Source: Dehalococcoidia bacterium (lineage in GTDB: Bacteria > Chloroflexota > Dehalococcoidia > UBA2979). Taken from it: 64,000 nt of DNA. Both the position numbers and the translations under genes were made by a program. The notes below the pieces were generated by a model, which saw only the letters and a program-made list of their open reading frames with translations, had not been told where the DNA came from and made no database searches. Of the stretch, positions 35,229 to 43,890 are shown piece by piece (within the stretch, counting starts at the first letter, position 1; each line of letters opens with the position of its first letter). The DNA lies in assembly GCA_009692685.1 (NCBI GenBank), contig SHYS01000003.1:197991-261990 (forward strand). The letters run 5' to 3'.

Positions 35229-36596
35229 ATGGTGCGTTACCATCTGCTCACACTCGGCTGTGCGAAGAACACCGTGGACTCAATGCGCCTCGAGCAGGCG
35301 CTGCGCGGTGCACGCCACCAGGCCGCCGAGACGCCTGAAGAGGCGGATCTACTCATCGTGAACACGTGCGGCTTCATCGATGCCGCGAAAGAGGAGTCGG
35401 TCGCAGTCGTACGTGAGCTCCAAGAAACGCGCCGCCCCGACCAGCGCCTCTACGTCGTCGGCTGCATGACAGAGATCGCACGTGACGAACTGCTCACGGC
35501 CGTACCCGGCGTCGACGCCACGTTCGGCGTCGAGGCCTGGGACGCGATCGCCGCCGACATCGGACCGGCGAGCCCGAGTTTCGACATCCCGGAGGTGGGC
35601 ACCGCCGCGAGCCTCTTCGGCGGCGCGCCCAGCGCGTACCTCAAGATCTCGGACGGCTGCGACCGGCCCTGCACCTTCTGCATCATCCCCTCGATCAAGG
35701 GACGAATGCACTCGATGGAGGCCGACCGGCTGATTGCAGAGGCGCGCTGGCACGCGGCGACCGGTACGAAGGAGCTGGTGCTCGTCGCGCAGGACTCGAC
35801 GGCGTACGGGGAGGACGAGGGCGCACCGGACAGCCTCGCCGGGCTCCTCGATCAGCTGTCCGCCGCGGTGCCCGAGGTGCCGTGGATCCGCCTGATGTAC
35901 GCCTACCCGGGCCGCGTTACGGAACGCCTCGCCGAGGCCATGGCGCGCCTTCCGAACGTCGTGCCCTACCTCGACATGCCGTTGCAGCACGGTTCCGACG
36001 ACGTACTGCGCCGCATGAAGCGCCCGTCGTTGCGCCTCGCACGGCGGTCCATCGAGCTGGTGCGCAACGCGATGCCGGACATCACCCTGCGGACGACCTT
36101 CATCGTGGGGTTCCCGGGCGAGACCGAGTCGGAGTTCGAAGAACTCCTCGCCTTCGTCCGCGAGCAGCACTTCGACCACATCGGCGCATTCACCTACTCG
36201 CCGCAGGGTGGCACGCCCGCCGCGACCTTCGAAGCACAGGTGCCCCCTGCGGTGAAAGAGGAGCGTTATGGGCGGCTGATGGCGCTCGCGCAGGAGATCT
36301 CGCTCGCCTCGAATCGCGCGCAGGTCGGCCGCGAGGTCGACGTGCTCATCGAGTCCCGCGAACCCACCACCGCGCGTGGTGGCGGGCTGGTGTCCGTAGG
36401 ACGCACGATCCGCGACGCCCCCGAGGTGGACGGACTCGCGCTCCTCAAGGGCTCTTACCAGGCGGGATCGCTGGTCCGAGCGCGAGTCGATGGCGCGCTG
36501 CATTACGACCTGATGTGCTCACCACTCGAGGTTGCCGCCGAGATCGAGAGCCGTGCGCCCGTGCGTCTGCGTGGCATCCGGCGTCGGATTCGTTAG
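35229..36596 (+). CDS. rimO: Ribosomal protein S12 methylthiotransferase RimO
   Basis: 455 residues. N-terminal UPF0004 cysteines C11, C47 and C79 (LGCAKN, VNTCGF, VVGCM) hold one [4Fe-4S] cluster; the radical-SAM cluster is C144-C148-C151 in SDGCDRPCTFCIIP. The C-terminal TRAM domain is present (VDVLIESREP). It adds a methylthio group to Asp of S12. ATG 35229 chosen from the conserved LLTLGCAKN start; upstream codons lack homology. Confidence 0.95.
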   Translation: MVRYHLLTLGCAKNTVDSMRLEQALRGARHQAAETPEEADLLIVNTCGFIDAAKEESVAVVRELQETRRPDQRLYVVGCMTEIARDELLTAVPGVDATFGVEAWDAIAADIGPASPSFDIPEVGTAASLFGGAPSAYLKISDGCDRPCTFCIIPSIKGRMHSMEADRLIAEARWHAATGTKELVLVAQDSTAYGEDEGAPDSLAGLLDQLSAAVPEVPWIRLMYAYPGRVTERLAEAMARLPNVVPYLDMPLQHGSDDVLRRMKRPSLRLARRSIELVRNAMPDITLRTTFIVGFPGETESEFEELLAFVREQHFDHIGAFTYSPQGGTPAATFEAQVPPAVKEERYGRLMALAQEISLASNRAQVGREVDVLIESREPTTARGGGLVSVGRTIRDAPEVDGLALLKGSYQAGSLVRARVDGALHYDLMCSPLEVAAEIESRAPVRLRGIRRRIR

Positions 36597-36657
36597 TTCC
36601 GCCGTCTCAATTCGCGTCCGGCACCAATCCCGGGAGGGAATGGGGCCAGCGGCGATG

Positions 36658-36716
36658 TATACTGATTAGGCCCACCTCTACAAGGGCACCCAGTTTGAGC
36701 GCGACGCTGTCGCGCT
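36658..36716 (+). promoter_or_regulatory. Promoter -10 and leader hairpin before the zinc-ribbon gene
   Basis: TATACT at 36658-36663 is a good -10; no strong -35 is visible. Downstream, AGCGCGAC (36698-36705) and GTCGCGCT (36709-36716) form a perfect 8-bp stem with a GCT loop, within a 5' leader of about 115 bases. Confidence 0.45.
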
Positions 36717-36781
36717 TGCTTGGCATGTCGTTGGCGTTGCTTCGATGATCTCGAGGTGGCGTCTGCATCGAGGGAGATTCG

Positions 36782-37234
36782 ATGGCCTTCCAGGACCGTG
36801 AGCTGGCCTGCCGCGACTGCGGCGGCACGTTTGTCTTCACCGCGGGCGAGCAGGAGTTCTACCAGACCAAGGGTCTGACCAACGACCCGGTGCGCTGCCC
36901 GGCGTGCCGAGCCACGCGCAAGATGATGCGCCCCGAGGACCGCGAGGAGACGCCGCACTACGGGGTGGCCGTCTCTTGGGGTGGGCGTACGCCTCGCCAG
37001 CTCCACGTCGCGCACTGCGCCCAGTGTGGGCATGCCACCGAGGTGCCGTTCGTACCTCGAGGTGACCGGCCGGTCTACTGCTCGAACTGCTACAACGATG
37101 TCCGCACGAAGCAGGAGGCGCAGGCCGCTGCCGAGCAGGAGGCGATGGCCTCGCGGCTGTCGCACCGGGCCGGTGGCCCCTCGCTGGAGGGTGCTGCTCC
37201 TGAGCGCGAGCCCGCGGCGCTGCCGGAGCTCTAG
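36782..37234 (+). CDS. Zinc-ribbon protein
   Basis: 150 residues. First metal site: CRDCGGTFVFTAGEQEFYQT near 10 paired with CPACR near 39. Second site: HCAQCGHATEVPFVP near 78 paired with YCSNCYND near 100. The N-terminal block is a widespread zinc-binding domain in Chloroflexota and Firmicutes (CxxC..TAGEQEFY..KG). The C-terminal 40 residues are acidic and probably disordered. Possibly nucleic-acid binding. A hairpin-bearing leader of about 115 bases suggests post-transcriptional control. Confidence 0.72.
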   Translation: MAFQDRELACRDCGGTFVFTAGEQEFYQTKGLTNDPVRCPACRATRKMMRPEDREETPHYGVAVSWGGRTPRQLHVAHCAQCGHATEVPFVPRGDRPVYCSNCYNDVRTKQEAQAAAEQEAMASRLSHRAGGPSLEGAAPEREPAALPEL

Positions 37235-37240
37235 CGCTTC

Positions 37241-38165
37241 TCAGTCGCGATGTAACTCTGCGAGGGCGATGCCAGACTCACCCGCAACCGCGTACAGCAG
37301 ATACAGCCGCCCGCCCTCGAGGTAGAGGGCGAGTTCACGCAGCTGGCGCGCTCCTGTGCTGATCTCGCCGCGGATGGACGCGACGAGGGGGAGGTCGGCG
37401 CCCTCGTAGTCACGCTCGGGCTCCAGGACGGTGACGGCTTCGCCCGTGCGCCACGCCATCCAGTCACCTCGCAGATCGATGGTCGTCGCGAGGATTTTAT
37501 CGGGCGGGTCTTCGCCGCCGTTCGTATACAGCACAGTGAGCGTGTCGCCCCCGACGAGCACGGCCGAGTGCCGAATGTTCGACGCGAAGAGCGTTGGTCC
37601 CTGTTCGAATGGTCCCAGGGATCGTGCGAGCGCTCGAAGATACCCGGCATCGTGAGTCCGTAGTGCCAGCTCCGTACTTGAAGGCCAGCCAGTAGGCGGT
37701 GCCGAGGATCGGCTCACGCGGCTCGAAGTGCACGCCGTCCCTGGAGGTAGCCACGCGCGTCCGCTGTGTGCGGTGGGTGATGATGCCGTGGTAGTACATT
37801 CGGAACTCGCGCCGCGCCTCGTCGACGTGCACGTCCGGCGACGCGATGTGCGGCGTCGAGACGACCACGCCGGGCGCGAGGACGTGGCCAGCCGGTGGCG
37901 TGCCGATGTCCAACGGGAAGTGCGACTCCGAGTGCTGGAGCGAGCCCGGCGTGTGGATGTGCCACGGTCCCTCGACCTGGTCGGCATAGGCGAGGCGGAT
38001 GTACTCGCCGTTGTGGTGCGCGAAGTACAGGTCGTACCTCCCGAGGCGGTCTGGCGCCCAGTCGGGGACGCGCACCAGCGAAGGCCCCGCGAGGTTGGCG
38101 CCCATCTGCTCGTCCATGTGTGGCACCAGGATCGGCGCGTTGCCGATCCGTTCGACTCGAAACAT
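37241..38165 (-). pseudogene. Beta-propeller glycosidase-like protein, frameshifted
   Basis: ATG 38165. Propeller-type repeats: SLVRVPDWAPDRLGRYDLYF, then AHHNGEYIRLAYADQVEGPW, followed by FRMYYHGIITHRTQRTRVAT. The frame breaks near 37670; the continuation one frame over reads ELALRTHDAGYLRALARS and TLTVLYTNGGEDPPDKILAT, ending SGIALAELHRD. Joined length is about 308 residues. Resembles the five-bladed propeller of GH32/43/DUF1861-type proteins; catalytic acids cannot be assigned. Divergent from ruvB. Confidence 0.65.
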
Positions 38166-38300
38166 CGAGCGCTCCTCGCCCTGGGACCTGACCAGCGGCG
38201 AGCGTAGCCGGTCCGCCCTCGAACGCCCGTTCTTCGAGGCGCGGGCGCGACCTATACTCGATGCTCCGTACCGACGTACGGCGCAGGGAGCGAGGGCGTG

Positions 38301-39437
38301 ATGGCCGTAGCGAAGGAACGTGAGGGCACACCTCGACGCCCCAGCCCGGAGGGCTCCGGCTCGGCACGCCCGCAGCGCGAAGGTCCGCTCACCACGGCGC
38401 TGACGAGCGACGACGCCGGCGTGGAGACCACGCTCCGCCCTCGACGACTGGAGCAGTACTTCGGCCAGGAGATCGTCAAGCGCAACCTCGACATCGCGAT
38501 CCGCGCGGCGAAGGCGCGCGAGGAGCCGCTGGACCACGTGCTGTTTCATGGCCCGCCCGGCCTTGGCAAGACCACGCTGGCGATGATCGTCGCGGCTGAG
38601 CTGGGCGTATCGATCCGGATCACCAGCGGCCCGGCCATCGAGCGCTCCGGCGACCTTGCCTCGCTGCTCACGAGCCTGCAGGCCGGCGACGTGCTGTTCA
38701 TCGACGAGATCCATCGCCTCCCGCTCGCCGTCGAGGAAGTGCTGTACCCCGCGATGGAGGACTTCTCCGTCGATATCATCCTCGGCAAGGGACCGAAGGC
38801 GCGCGATATTCGCCTGCGCCTCAATCACTTCACGCTCCTCGGTGCGACCACGCGCTTCGCCCTCGTCTCGCAGCCGTTGCGCGACCGCTTCGGGTCGACC
38901 TACCGCCTCGAGTTCTACGATGAGGACGCGCTGAGCCAGATCCTGCGGCGCTCGGCGGGTGTCATCGGCTGCACGATCGAGGAGGCCGCGGTCCGCGAGG
39001 TGGCACGCCGCTCGCGCGGCACGGCGCGCGTCGCCAACCGGCTGCTGCGTCGTGTACGCGACTACGCCGAGGTGGAAGGCGACGGCGTGATCACACTCGA
39101 GCTGGCGCGCGTCGCCCTCGAACGGCTGGAGATCGATGAGCTCGGCTTGGACGCGATGGATCGCGAGCTGCTGCGCGCGATCATCGAGCGCTTCAACGGT
39201 GGACCGGTCGGCCTCGACACGCTGGCGGCGGCGATCTCCGAGGAGTCCGACACAATCATGGATGTGTACGAACCCTACCTGCTGAAACTCGGCTTCATGC
39301 AGCGCACCCCGCGAGGGCGTGTCGCGGGTCGTCTGGCGTACGTCCACCTCGGCCTCGAGCCGCCGTTGCTCGCCAGCGCGCCGGTGGTCGGCGCGCAGGC
39401 CGCACTCTTCGACGAAGGCGATGTGGTCACCTCGTGA
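38301..39437 (+). CDS. ruvB: Holliday junction DNA helicase RuvB
   Basis: 378 residues. AAA+ core with Walker A in [16 protein letters not shown] near 85, Walker B FIDEIHRL near 133, sensor GATTRF, and the C-terminal winged helix ([20 protein letters not shown], then [14 protein letters not shown]). The first 45 residues are a low-complexity extension. RuvB drives branch migration with RuvA, which is not in this window. ATG 38301 or GTG 38298. Its stop overlaps the RidA start (GTGA). Confidence 0.96.
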   Translation: MAVAKEREGTPRRPSPEGSGSARPQREGPLTTALTSDDAGVETTLRPRRLEQYFGQEIVKRNLDIAIRAAKAREEPLDHVLFHGPPGLGKTTLAMIVAAELGVSIRITSGPAIERSGDLASLLTSLQAGDVLFIDEIHRLPLAVEEVLYPAMEDFSVDIILGKGPKARDIRLRLNHFTLLGATTRFALVSQPLRDRFGSTYRLEFYDEDALSQILRRSAGVIGCTIEEAAVREVARRSRGTARVANRLLRRVRDYAEVEGDGVITLELARVALERLEIDELGLDAMDRELLRAIIERFNGGPVGLDTLAAAISEESDTIMDVYEPYLLKLGFMQRTPRGRVAGRLAYVHLGLEPPLLASAPVVGAQAALFDEGDVVTS

Positions 39438-39825
39438 GTGGCCGTCGCCGTATCTCATCGGGCGGTCCGTGGGAGGCGCGTGTCGATTACTCCCGGGCGG
39501 TCGTCGTCGGCGACCGCGTCTGGGTGGCAGGCACCACCGGCACACATCCGGATGGGACCGTACCACCCGAAGTCGAAGCGCAGGCTAGCCTCGCGCTGGA
39601 GGTGATTGGCCGGGCACTCCACGAGGCGGGCGGCGACCGCACGGACATCGTGGCGGTGTGTGCCTACGTGACTCGAGTGGAGGAGTGGGAAGCCGTCACC
39701 ACCGCGCTCCGCGGCGCCCTCGGCGGGACTCGCCCGGCGCTGACGCTCGTGCAGGTGGCAGGCTGCTGCTTCCTGCGCACCGCGTCGAGATCGAGGTCGA
39801 GGCGGTGCTCGGGAGCCGAACGTAG
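39434..39825 (+). pseudogene. ridA: RidA/YjgF family deaminase, frameshifted near its C-terminus
   Basis: GTG start overlaps the ruvB stop. Sequence: VVVGDRVWVAGTTGTHPDG, EAQASLALEVIGRALHEAGG, then GGTRPALTLVQVAG. After that a one-base loss near 39761 shifts the frame; the next frame reads LLLPAHRVEIEVEAVLGSRT and stops at 39823-39825, the standard RidA ending with its catalytic-region EIEVEA strand. The repaired protein has about 130 residues and would hydrolyse reactive enamines. Confidence 0.75.
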
Positions 39826-39875
39826 CGGCGCCGGCGACTCGACTTCAAACTCGAACTCCCTGCTAGCCTCGATAC

Positions 39876-40523
39876 ATGGAACCCAACGAATCGCTGCGCC
39901 TGCTACTGGTGCGACACGGTAATATCGATGGCGCAGTCGCGCTGGGTGCGGAGACACCACTCAGCCTCCGCGGGCAGGCGCAGGCGGACTGGCTTGGCCG
40001 GAACCTCGGCGGCGAGGGCGTCACTACGCTCCTCACGAGCCCGTTGGTGCGAGCGCGGGAGACTGCCGAACGCCTTGCGGGCGCACTTGGCCTCGAGCCG
40101 ACCAGCGAGGCTGCGCTGGCGGAGTTCGAGCTGGGCTTCGAGGGTGTATCCAGCTACGCAGAGGTTCAGCAGGCCCGCCCCGACCTCGCGATCTGGCATC
40201 CGGAGCACCGGGGGACGCGCGAGTCGCTCGCCGATTTCCAGACGCGGGTCACCGCGTTCATCACGGCGGTCACCCTGCGAGCGAACGCGGGCGACACGGT
40301 CGTCATGGTCACGCATGCGGGCGTCATTGACGCCGCGCTGCGCTGGGCGTGGGGGCTCACCTCGAGGAACGTCTGGCTGGCGGAGGTCCGAGCGCCGCAC
40401 GCCTCGGTGACAGAGATCGAGCACTGGCCGCGCGGCCGTCATGCCGAGGGCGCGCCCCGTTACTCGGTGGTCAAGCGTATCGGCGATACGAGCGCGCAGC
40501 CGGGCGAGTTGCATTCGGAGTAG
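39876..40523 (+). CDS. Histidine phosphatase (phosphoglycerate-mutase superfamily)
   Basis: 215 residues. The phosphohistidine motif is RHGN in LLLVRHGNIDG near 13; the second His is in VVMVTHAGVIDAAL near 148; the conserved Arg-Glu pair falls in LVRARETAERLAGALG. Acts on phosphomonoesters; alpha-ribazole phosphatase, SixA or broad-specificity phosphatase are all possible. No pathway partner is adjacent. Confidence 0.88.
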   Translation: MEPNESLRLLLVRHGNIDGAVALGAETPLSLRGQAQADWLGRNLGGEGVTTLLTSPLVRARETAERLAGALGLEPTSEAALAEFELGFEGVSSYAEVQQARPDLAIWHPEHRGTRESLADFQTRVTAFITAVTLRANAGDTVVMVTHAGVIDAALRWAWGLTSRNVWLAEVRAPHASVTEIEHWPRGRHAEGAPRYSVVKRIGDTSAQPGELHSE

Positions 40524-40545
40524 CGCGCCGCTCAAGGCGTTCGGC

Positions 40546-40995
40546 CTACCGCCGCAGGATCATGTAGGTAGCGCGTCCCACGGCCACCACGTTGCCCTCG
40601 AGGTCGCGAATTTCGGCCTGCACGTATGCGATGGCGCGTCCGCTGCGGAGCACGCGGCCCTCGGCGAGCACGTCGCTGGTTGCCGCGTTCAGATAGGTGA
40701 TGTTGAGGTCGGTTGTGGCCTGACCGGTCCACGTCTCGTCATCAGCGCGGCGCAGCGTGGTCACCGCCCCGCCGCACGTGGCGTCGATGAGCGACGCGAG
40801 CGCGCCGCCGTGCATCACGCCGGGCCGGCGCGTCTCGAGCTCCGCGCGCATCGGCATGCGGAGTGTTACGTGGCCCACTCCATGCACCTCGTCGAGCGAG
40901 ATGTCGAGGTGTCGCCAGAACGCGACGCCGCCCGCGTCAACGAGGCCGACGAGCCGAGCGCGGTCGTCCTCGGAGAGCGCTGGGGCGCCGGTCAC
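40546..40995 (-). CDS. PaaI/HotDog-fold thioesterase
   Basis: 149 residues from GTG 40995. RPGVMHGGALASLIDATCGG near 60 is the PaaI active-site helix, followed by TTDLNITYLNAATSDVLAEG and AEIRDLEGNVVAVGRATYMI. An intact counterpart of the broken thioesterase at 59-504. GTG 40995 overlaps the PspC stop as GTGA; a longer version starting at 41091 would overlap PspC by 100 bases and is unlikely. Confidence 0.85.
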   Translation of the reverse strand: MTGAPALSEDDRARLVGLVDAGGVAFWRHLDISLDEVHGVGHVTLRMPMRAELETRRPGVMHGGALASLIDATCGGAVTTLRRADDETWTGQATTDLNITYLNAATSDVLAEGRVLRSGRAIAYVQAEIRDLEGNVVAVGRATYMILRR

Positions 40996-41525
40996 GAGCC
41001 GCGGCCCGAGCGCCGGTTGCTGGGCAGTCCGCTGTCGCGCGGCTTGAACCCACCATGGCGGGCGCGGGGCTGAGGCGTTGGCGGCGTCCACGCGGGTGCC
41101 GGGGCGGTACCGGCCGTCGAGGGCGCGTCTGGTGCTGCCGATTCGCGCGTGAACACCTCGCGGGCGCTCTGAGCGACGCTGGTCGCGGCGCGCGTCAGGT
41201 CGTCTGCGGCCCGCCGCGCTGTGCCGGCGATGTCATCGGCGTTCACGTGTCGCAGGTCGGAGGCGCGCCGTCTGGCGGTCGACACGACGTCATCGACATT
41301 GGCGCGGGCGATGTCACGAGCCGCCATCGATGACTGGTCGGGGCTCGGCATCACGAGCCACGCGGCGATGTAGAACAGCACGCCCAGGCCGCTGGTGACG
41401 AGGGTGGCCAGGACGCACACGATCCTGACGAGTGTCACATCGATGTTGTACGCCGCCGCGATGCCGGCGCAGACGCCGCCCAGCATCGAGTGCTCCCGCT
41501 GACGGGTGAGTCGTGTCGCAGCCAC
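40992..41525 (-). CDS. PspC-domain membrane protein
   Basis: 177 residues, GTG start behind GGAGG. PspC domain at the N-terminus (MLGGVCAGIAAAYNIDVTLV, then one membrane segment ATLVTSGLGVLFYIAAWLVM). The rest is a helical, Arg/Ala-rich tail (RARRRASDLRHVNADDIAGT style) and a proline-rich end. PspC senses envelope stress with PspA; neither is nearby. Coupled to the thioesterase by GTGA overlap. Confidence 0.85.
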   Translation of the reverse strand: MAATRLTRQREHSMLGGVCAGIAAAYNIDVTLVRIVCVLATLVTSGLGVLFYIAAWLVMPSPDQSSMAARDIARANVDDVVSTARRRASDLRHVNADDIAGTARRAADDLTRAATSVAQSAREVFTRESAAPDAPSTAGTAPAPAWTPPTPQPRARHGGFKPRDSGLPSNRRSGRGS

Positions 41526-41688
41526 CAGGCACCTCCGCCTTCACCAAGAATCATAGTACCTGTGGTGTCGAGACAACGGGACACGCGCGCAGCGACGATC
41601 GGCCCTGAAAGTCAGGTCCTCCAGCCATGTCCGCGCCCCCGACTCACTCCTGTACCCGGTTGCATGGTCGCGGGAATGGAGTCATGGC

Positions 41689-41976
41689 ATGGTGCAAGCA
41701 TCAGACTAGGAACTCTACGAGCGCGTGCGCAACCTGCTGGCATTCGATGTTCACCTTGGTGTGTACATCGTTGTCAATACGGGCTTGTGGTTGATGGACA
41801 TCGCCATTGGCGGCGGTCTGGAGTGGGCGTACTGGACGACCATCGGCTGGGGAATCGGTGTCGCGGCCCATGGCACGATGACATTTTTCGCCAATGGGGC
41901 GTTCACGGAATCGTGGCGAGGCCATAAAGAAGCGGAGTACGTGGCGAGGATGCGCGGTCTGTCAACGAAAGACTGA
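41689..41976 (+). pseudogene. 2TM-domain protein with an early amber codon
   Basis: ATG 41689 gives MVQASD, then TAG at 41707-41709, then in the same frame ELYERVRNLLAFDVHLGVYI, two membrane segments (VVNTGLWLMDIAIGGGLEW; WTTIGWGIGVAAHGTMTFF) and a normal end. The 2TM family starts (D/E)ELYERAR, so a Gln or Glu was probably lost at codon 7. A GTG at 41725 could still start a protein lacking the first 12 residues, so function may survive. Confidence 0.65.
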
Positions 41977-41988
41977 CTGAGCCGTCCC

Positions 41989-43890
41989 TCAGGCCCCATC
42001 TCCGGCGACCGCGGCCACCTCGGTGCCTTGCCCCTGCCTCGAGTAGGTCATGCGGTAGAGGTCGGCGTAGATACCGCCGTGACGCATGAGCTCCTCATGA
42101 GAGCCGATTTCGGCGATACGGCCGTCCTCCATCACCACGATGCGGCTGGCGTCGCGGATCGTAGAGAGGCGGTGCGCGATGACGAAAGACGTGCGGCCCC
42201 GGAGCAGCACGCGCAGAGCGCCTTGAATGACGCGCTCGGTCTGCGTGTCCACGTTTGCGGTCGCCTCGTCAAGGATGAGGATCCGAGGTTCGGCGATGAT
42301 GGCGCGGGCGAAGGCGATGAGCTGGCGCTGCCCGACCGAGAGGTTCTGGCCCCGCTCGTGGAGCTCGGTCGCGTAGCTGAGCGGCAGCCGCTCGATGAAG
42401 CCCGAGGCGCCTACCGCCTCGGCGGCCCGCCGTACGTCCTCGTCACTGGCATCGAGGCGGCCATAGCGGATGTTCTCGGCGATCGTGCCGGAGAACAGGT
42501 ACGGCTCCTGCAGGACCACGCTCATCCGACGCGTCAGCGTGCCCCGCTCGATCTTCCGGAGATCGATGCCGTCGATCTGGATGCTGCCGCCGTCGATCTC
42601 GTAGGAGCGGTTGATGAGCGCAGTCACCGAGGTCTTACCAGCGCCGGTGTGTCCGACCAGGGCGATTGTCTCGCCCGGCTCCACGTGCAGGTCGAAGTCA
42701 CGCAGGACCGGAACGCCTGCGATGTAGGAGAAGACGACGTGGTTGAAGTCGACGCGTCCCTCGATGTCGGCGAGGGCGACGGCGTCCGGAGCGTCAACGA
42801 TCTCCGGCGCGGTATCGAGGAGCTCGAAGACGCGATGCGCACCGGCTGTCGCGCGCTGGAGCTGCGTGTACTGGAGCACAATGTCGCGGACCGGGTTGAA
42901 GAAGCGCTGGATGTAGAGCGTAAACGCGACTGCGAAGCCGAGCGCCGCGTCGCTCGGGAGGCTGCCAGAGAATATTCGTACGCCGATGATGACCAGAACG
43001 GCGACAGTCGCCACTGTCGAGAGCAGCTCGACCATAGGCATGACCAGCGCCTGCAGACGGCCTGCCTCGACGTTGGACTGGTAGTTCATGCGGTTGAGGC
43101 GGTCGAACTCCTCGAGGTTCTGCCCCTCGCGGCCGAGCGACTGCACGACGCGGACGCCGGAGACGTTCTCGTTGATGTTGGAGTTGACGAGGGCGATCGC
43201 CTGGCGCACGCGAATGAAGGCGCTGGCGGCACGCCGCTGCCACCACCACATGAAGCCGAGCATGACAGGCACCACAGACATCGAGATCAGCGCCAGCTGC
43301 GGGTCGAGGTTGACGAGGAAGAACACGATCAGCGCGAGGCCGAAGAAGTCGGCGAGTACGTTGAGGAGCCCGGTGGTCAGCAACTCCTGGAGCACCACCA
43401 CGTCTGAGGTGACGCGTGACATGACGCGTCCCACCTCCTGGTTGTCGTAGAAGTGCAGCGAGAGCTTCTGCAGATGCGCGAAGAGCTGACTGCGGATCTC
43501 GAGGAGGATGTGGTGCCCGATGTACCCCGTCATCAGCCGCTGCACCCACAGCGCGATCCAGGAGATCACGGCGAGCACGACGAGGGAGATGCCCACCTGG
43601 GCAAGATCCCGCTCAGTAGGCGACTGGCGTAACTGGATGATCGCGCGACCCATGATCCACGGCTGCGCGTACGAGGTCGCCGAGTAGACGACCATGGCGA
43701 TGAGCGCGGTGATCGCGCGCCACTTGAACGGCGCGATGAACGGGATCAGACGACCGAAGAGCGCGGGGTCGTAGACCTTGCCCAGATCGTCATAGTCCCA
43801 GCCGTCCGTGCGGCCTCGACGGGCGCCGGCGCCCTCACCCGGGCCGCCGCCGCTCCACCCCGCCGCCCCACCGCCGCCCCAGTAGGCCAT
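41989..43890 (-). CDS. ABC exporter half-transporter B (consensus ATPase site)
   Basis: 633 residues: a Gly/Trp-rich N-terminus (AYWGGGGAAGWSGGG), six membrane helices, then the nucleotide-binding domain with Walker A VGHTGAGKTSVTALI, signature NLSVGQRQLIAFARA and Walker B ILILDEATANVDTQ. The catalytic Glu is present. ATG overlaps the stop of half A (43890) as ATGA, the standard arrangement of heterodimeric type IV exporters such as TM287/288, LmrCD and BmrCD. Exports drugs, lipids or peptides; substrate unknown. Confidence 0.9.
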   Translation of the reverse strand: MAYWGGGGAAGWSGGGPGEGAGARRGRTDGWDYDDLGKVYDPALFGRLIPFIAPFKWRAITALIAMVVYSATSYAQPWIMGRAIIQLRQSPTERDLAQVGISLVVLAVISWIALWVQRLMTGYIGHHILLEIRSQLFAHLQKLSLHFYDNQEVGRVMSRVTSDVVVLQELLTTGLLNVLADFFGLALIVFFLVNLDPQLALISMSVVPVMLGFMWWWQRRAASAFIRVRQAIALVNSNINENVSGVRVVQSLGREGQNLEEFDRLNRMNYQSNVEAGRLQALVMPMVELLSTVATVAVLVIIGVRIFSGSLPSDAALGFAVAFTLYIQRFFNPVRDIVLQYTQLQRATAGAHRVFELLDTAPEIVDAPDAVALADIEGRVDFNHVVFSYIAGVPVLRDFDLHVEPGETIALVGHTGAGKTSVTALINRSYEIDGGSIQIDGIDLRKIERGTLTRRMSVVLQEPYLFSGTIAENIRYGRLDASDEDVRRAAEAVGASGFIERLPLSYATELHERGQNLSVGQRQLIAFARAIIAEPRILILDEATANVDTQTERVIQGALRVLLRGRTSFVIAHRLSTIRDASRIVVMEDGRIAEIGSHEELMRHGGIYADLYRMTYSRQGQGTEVAAVAGDGA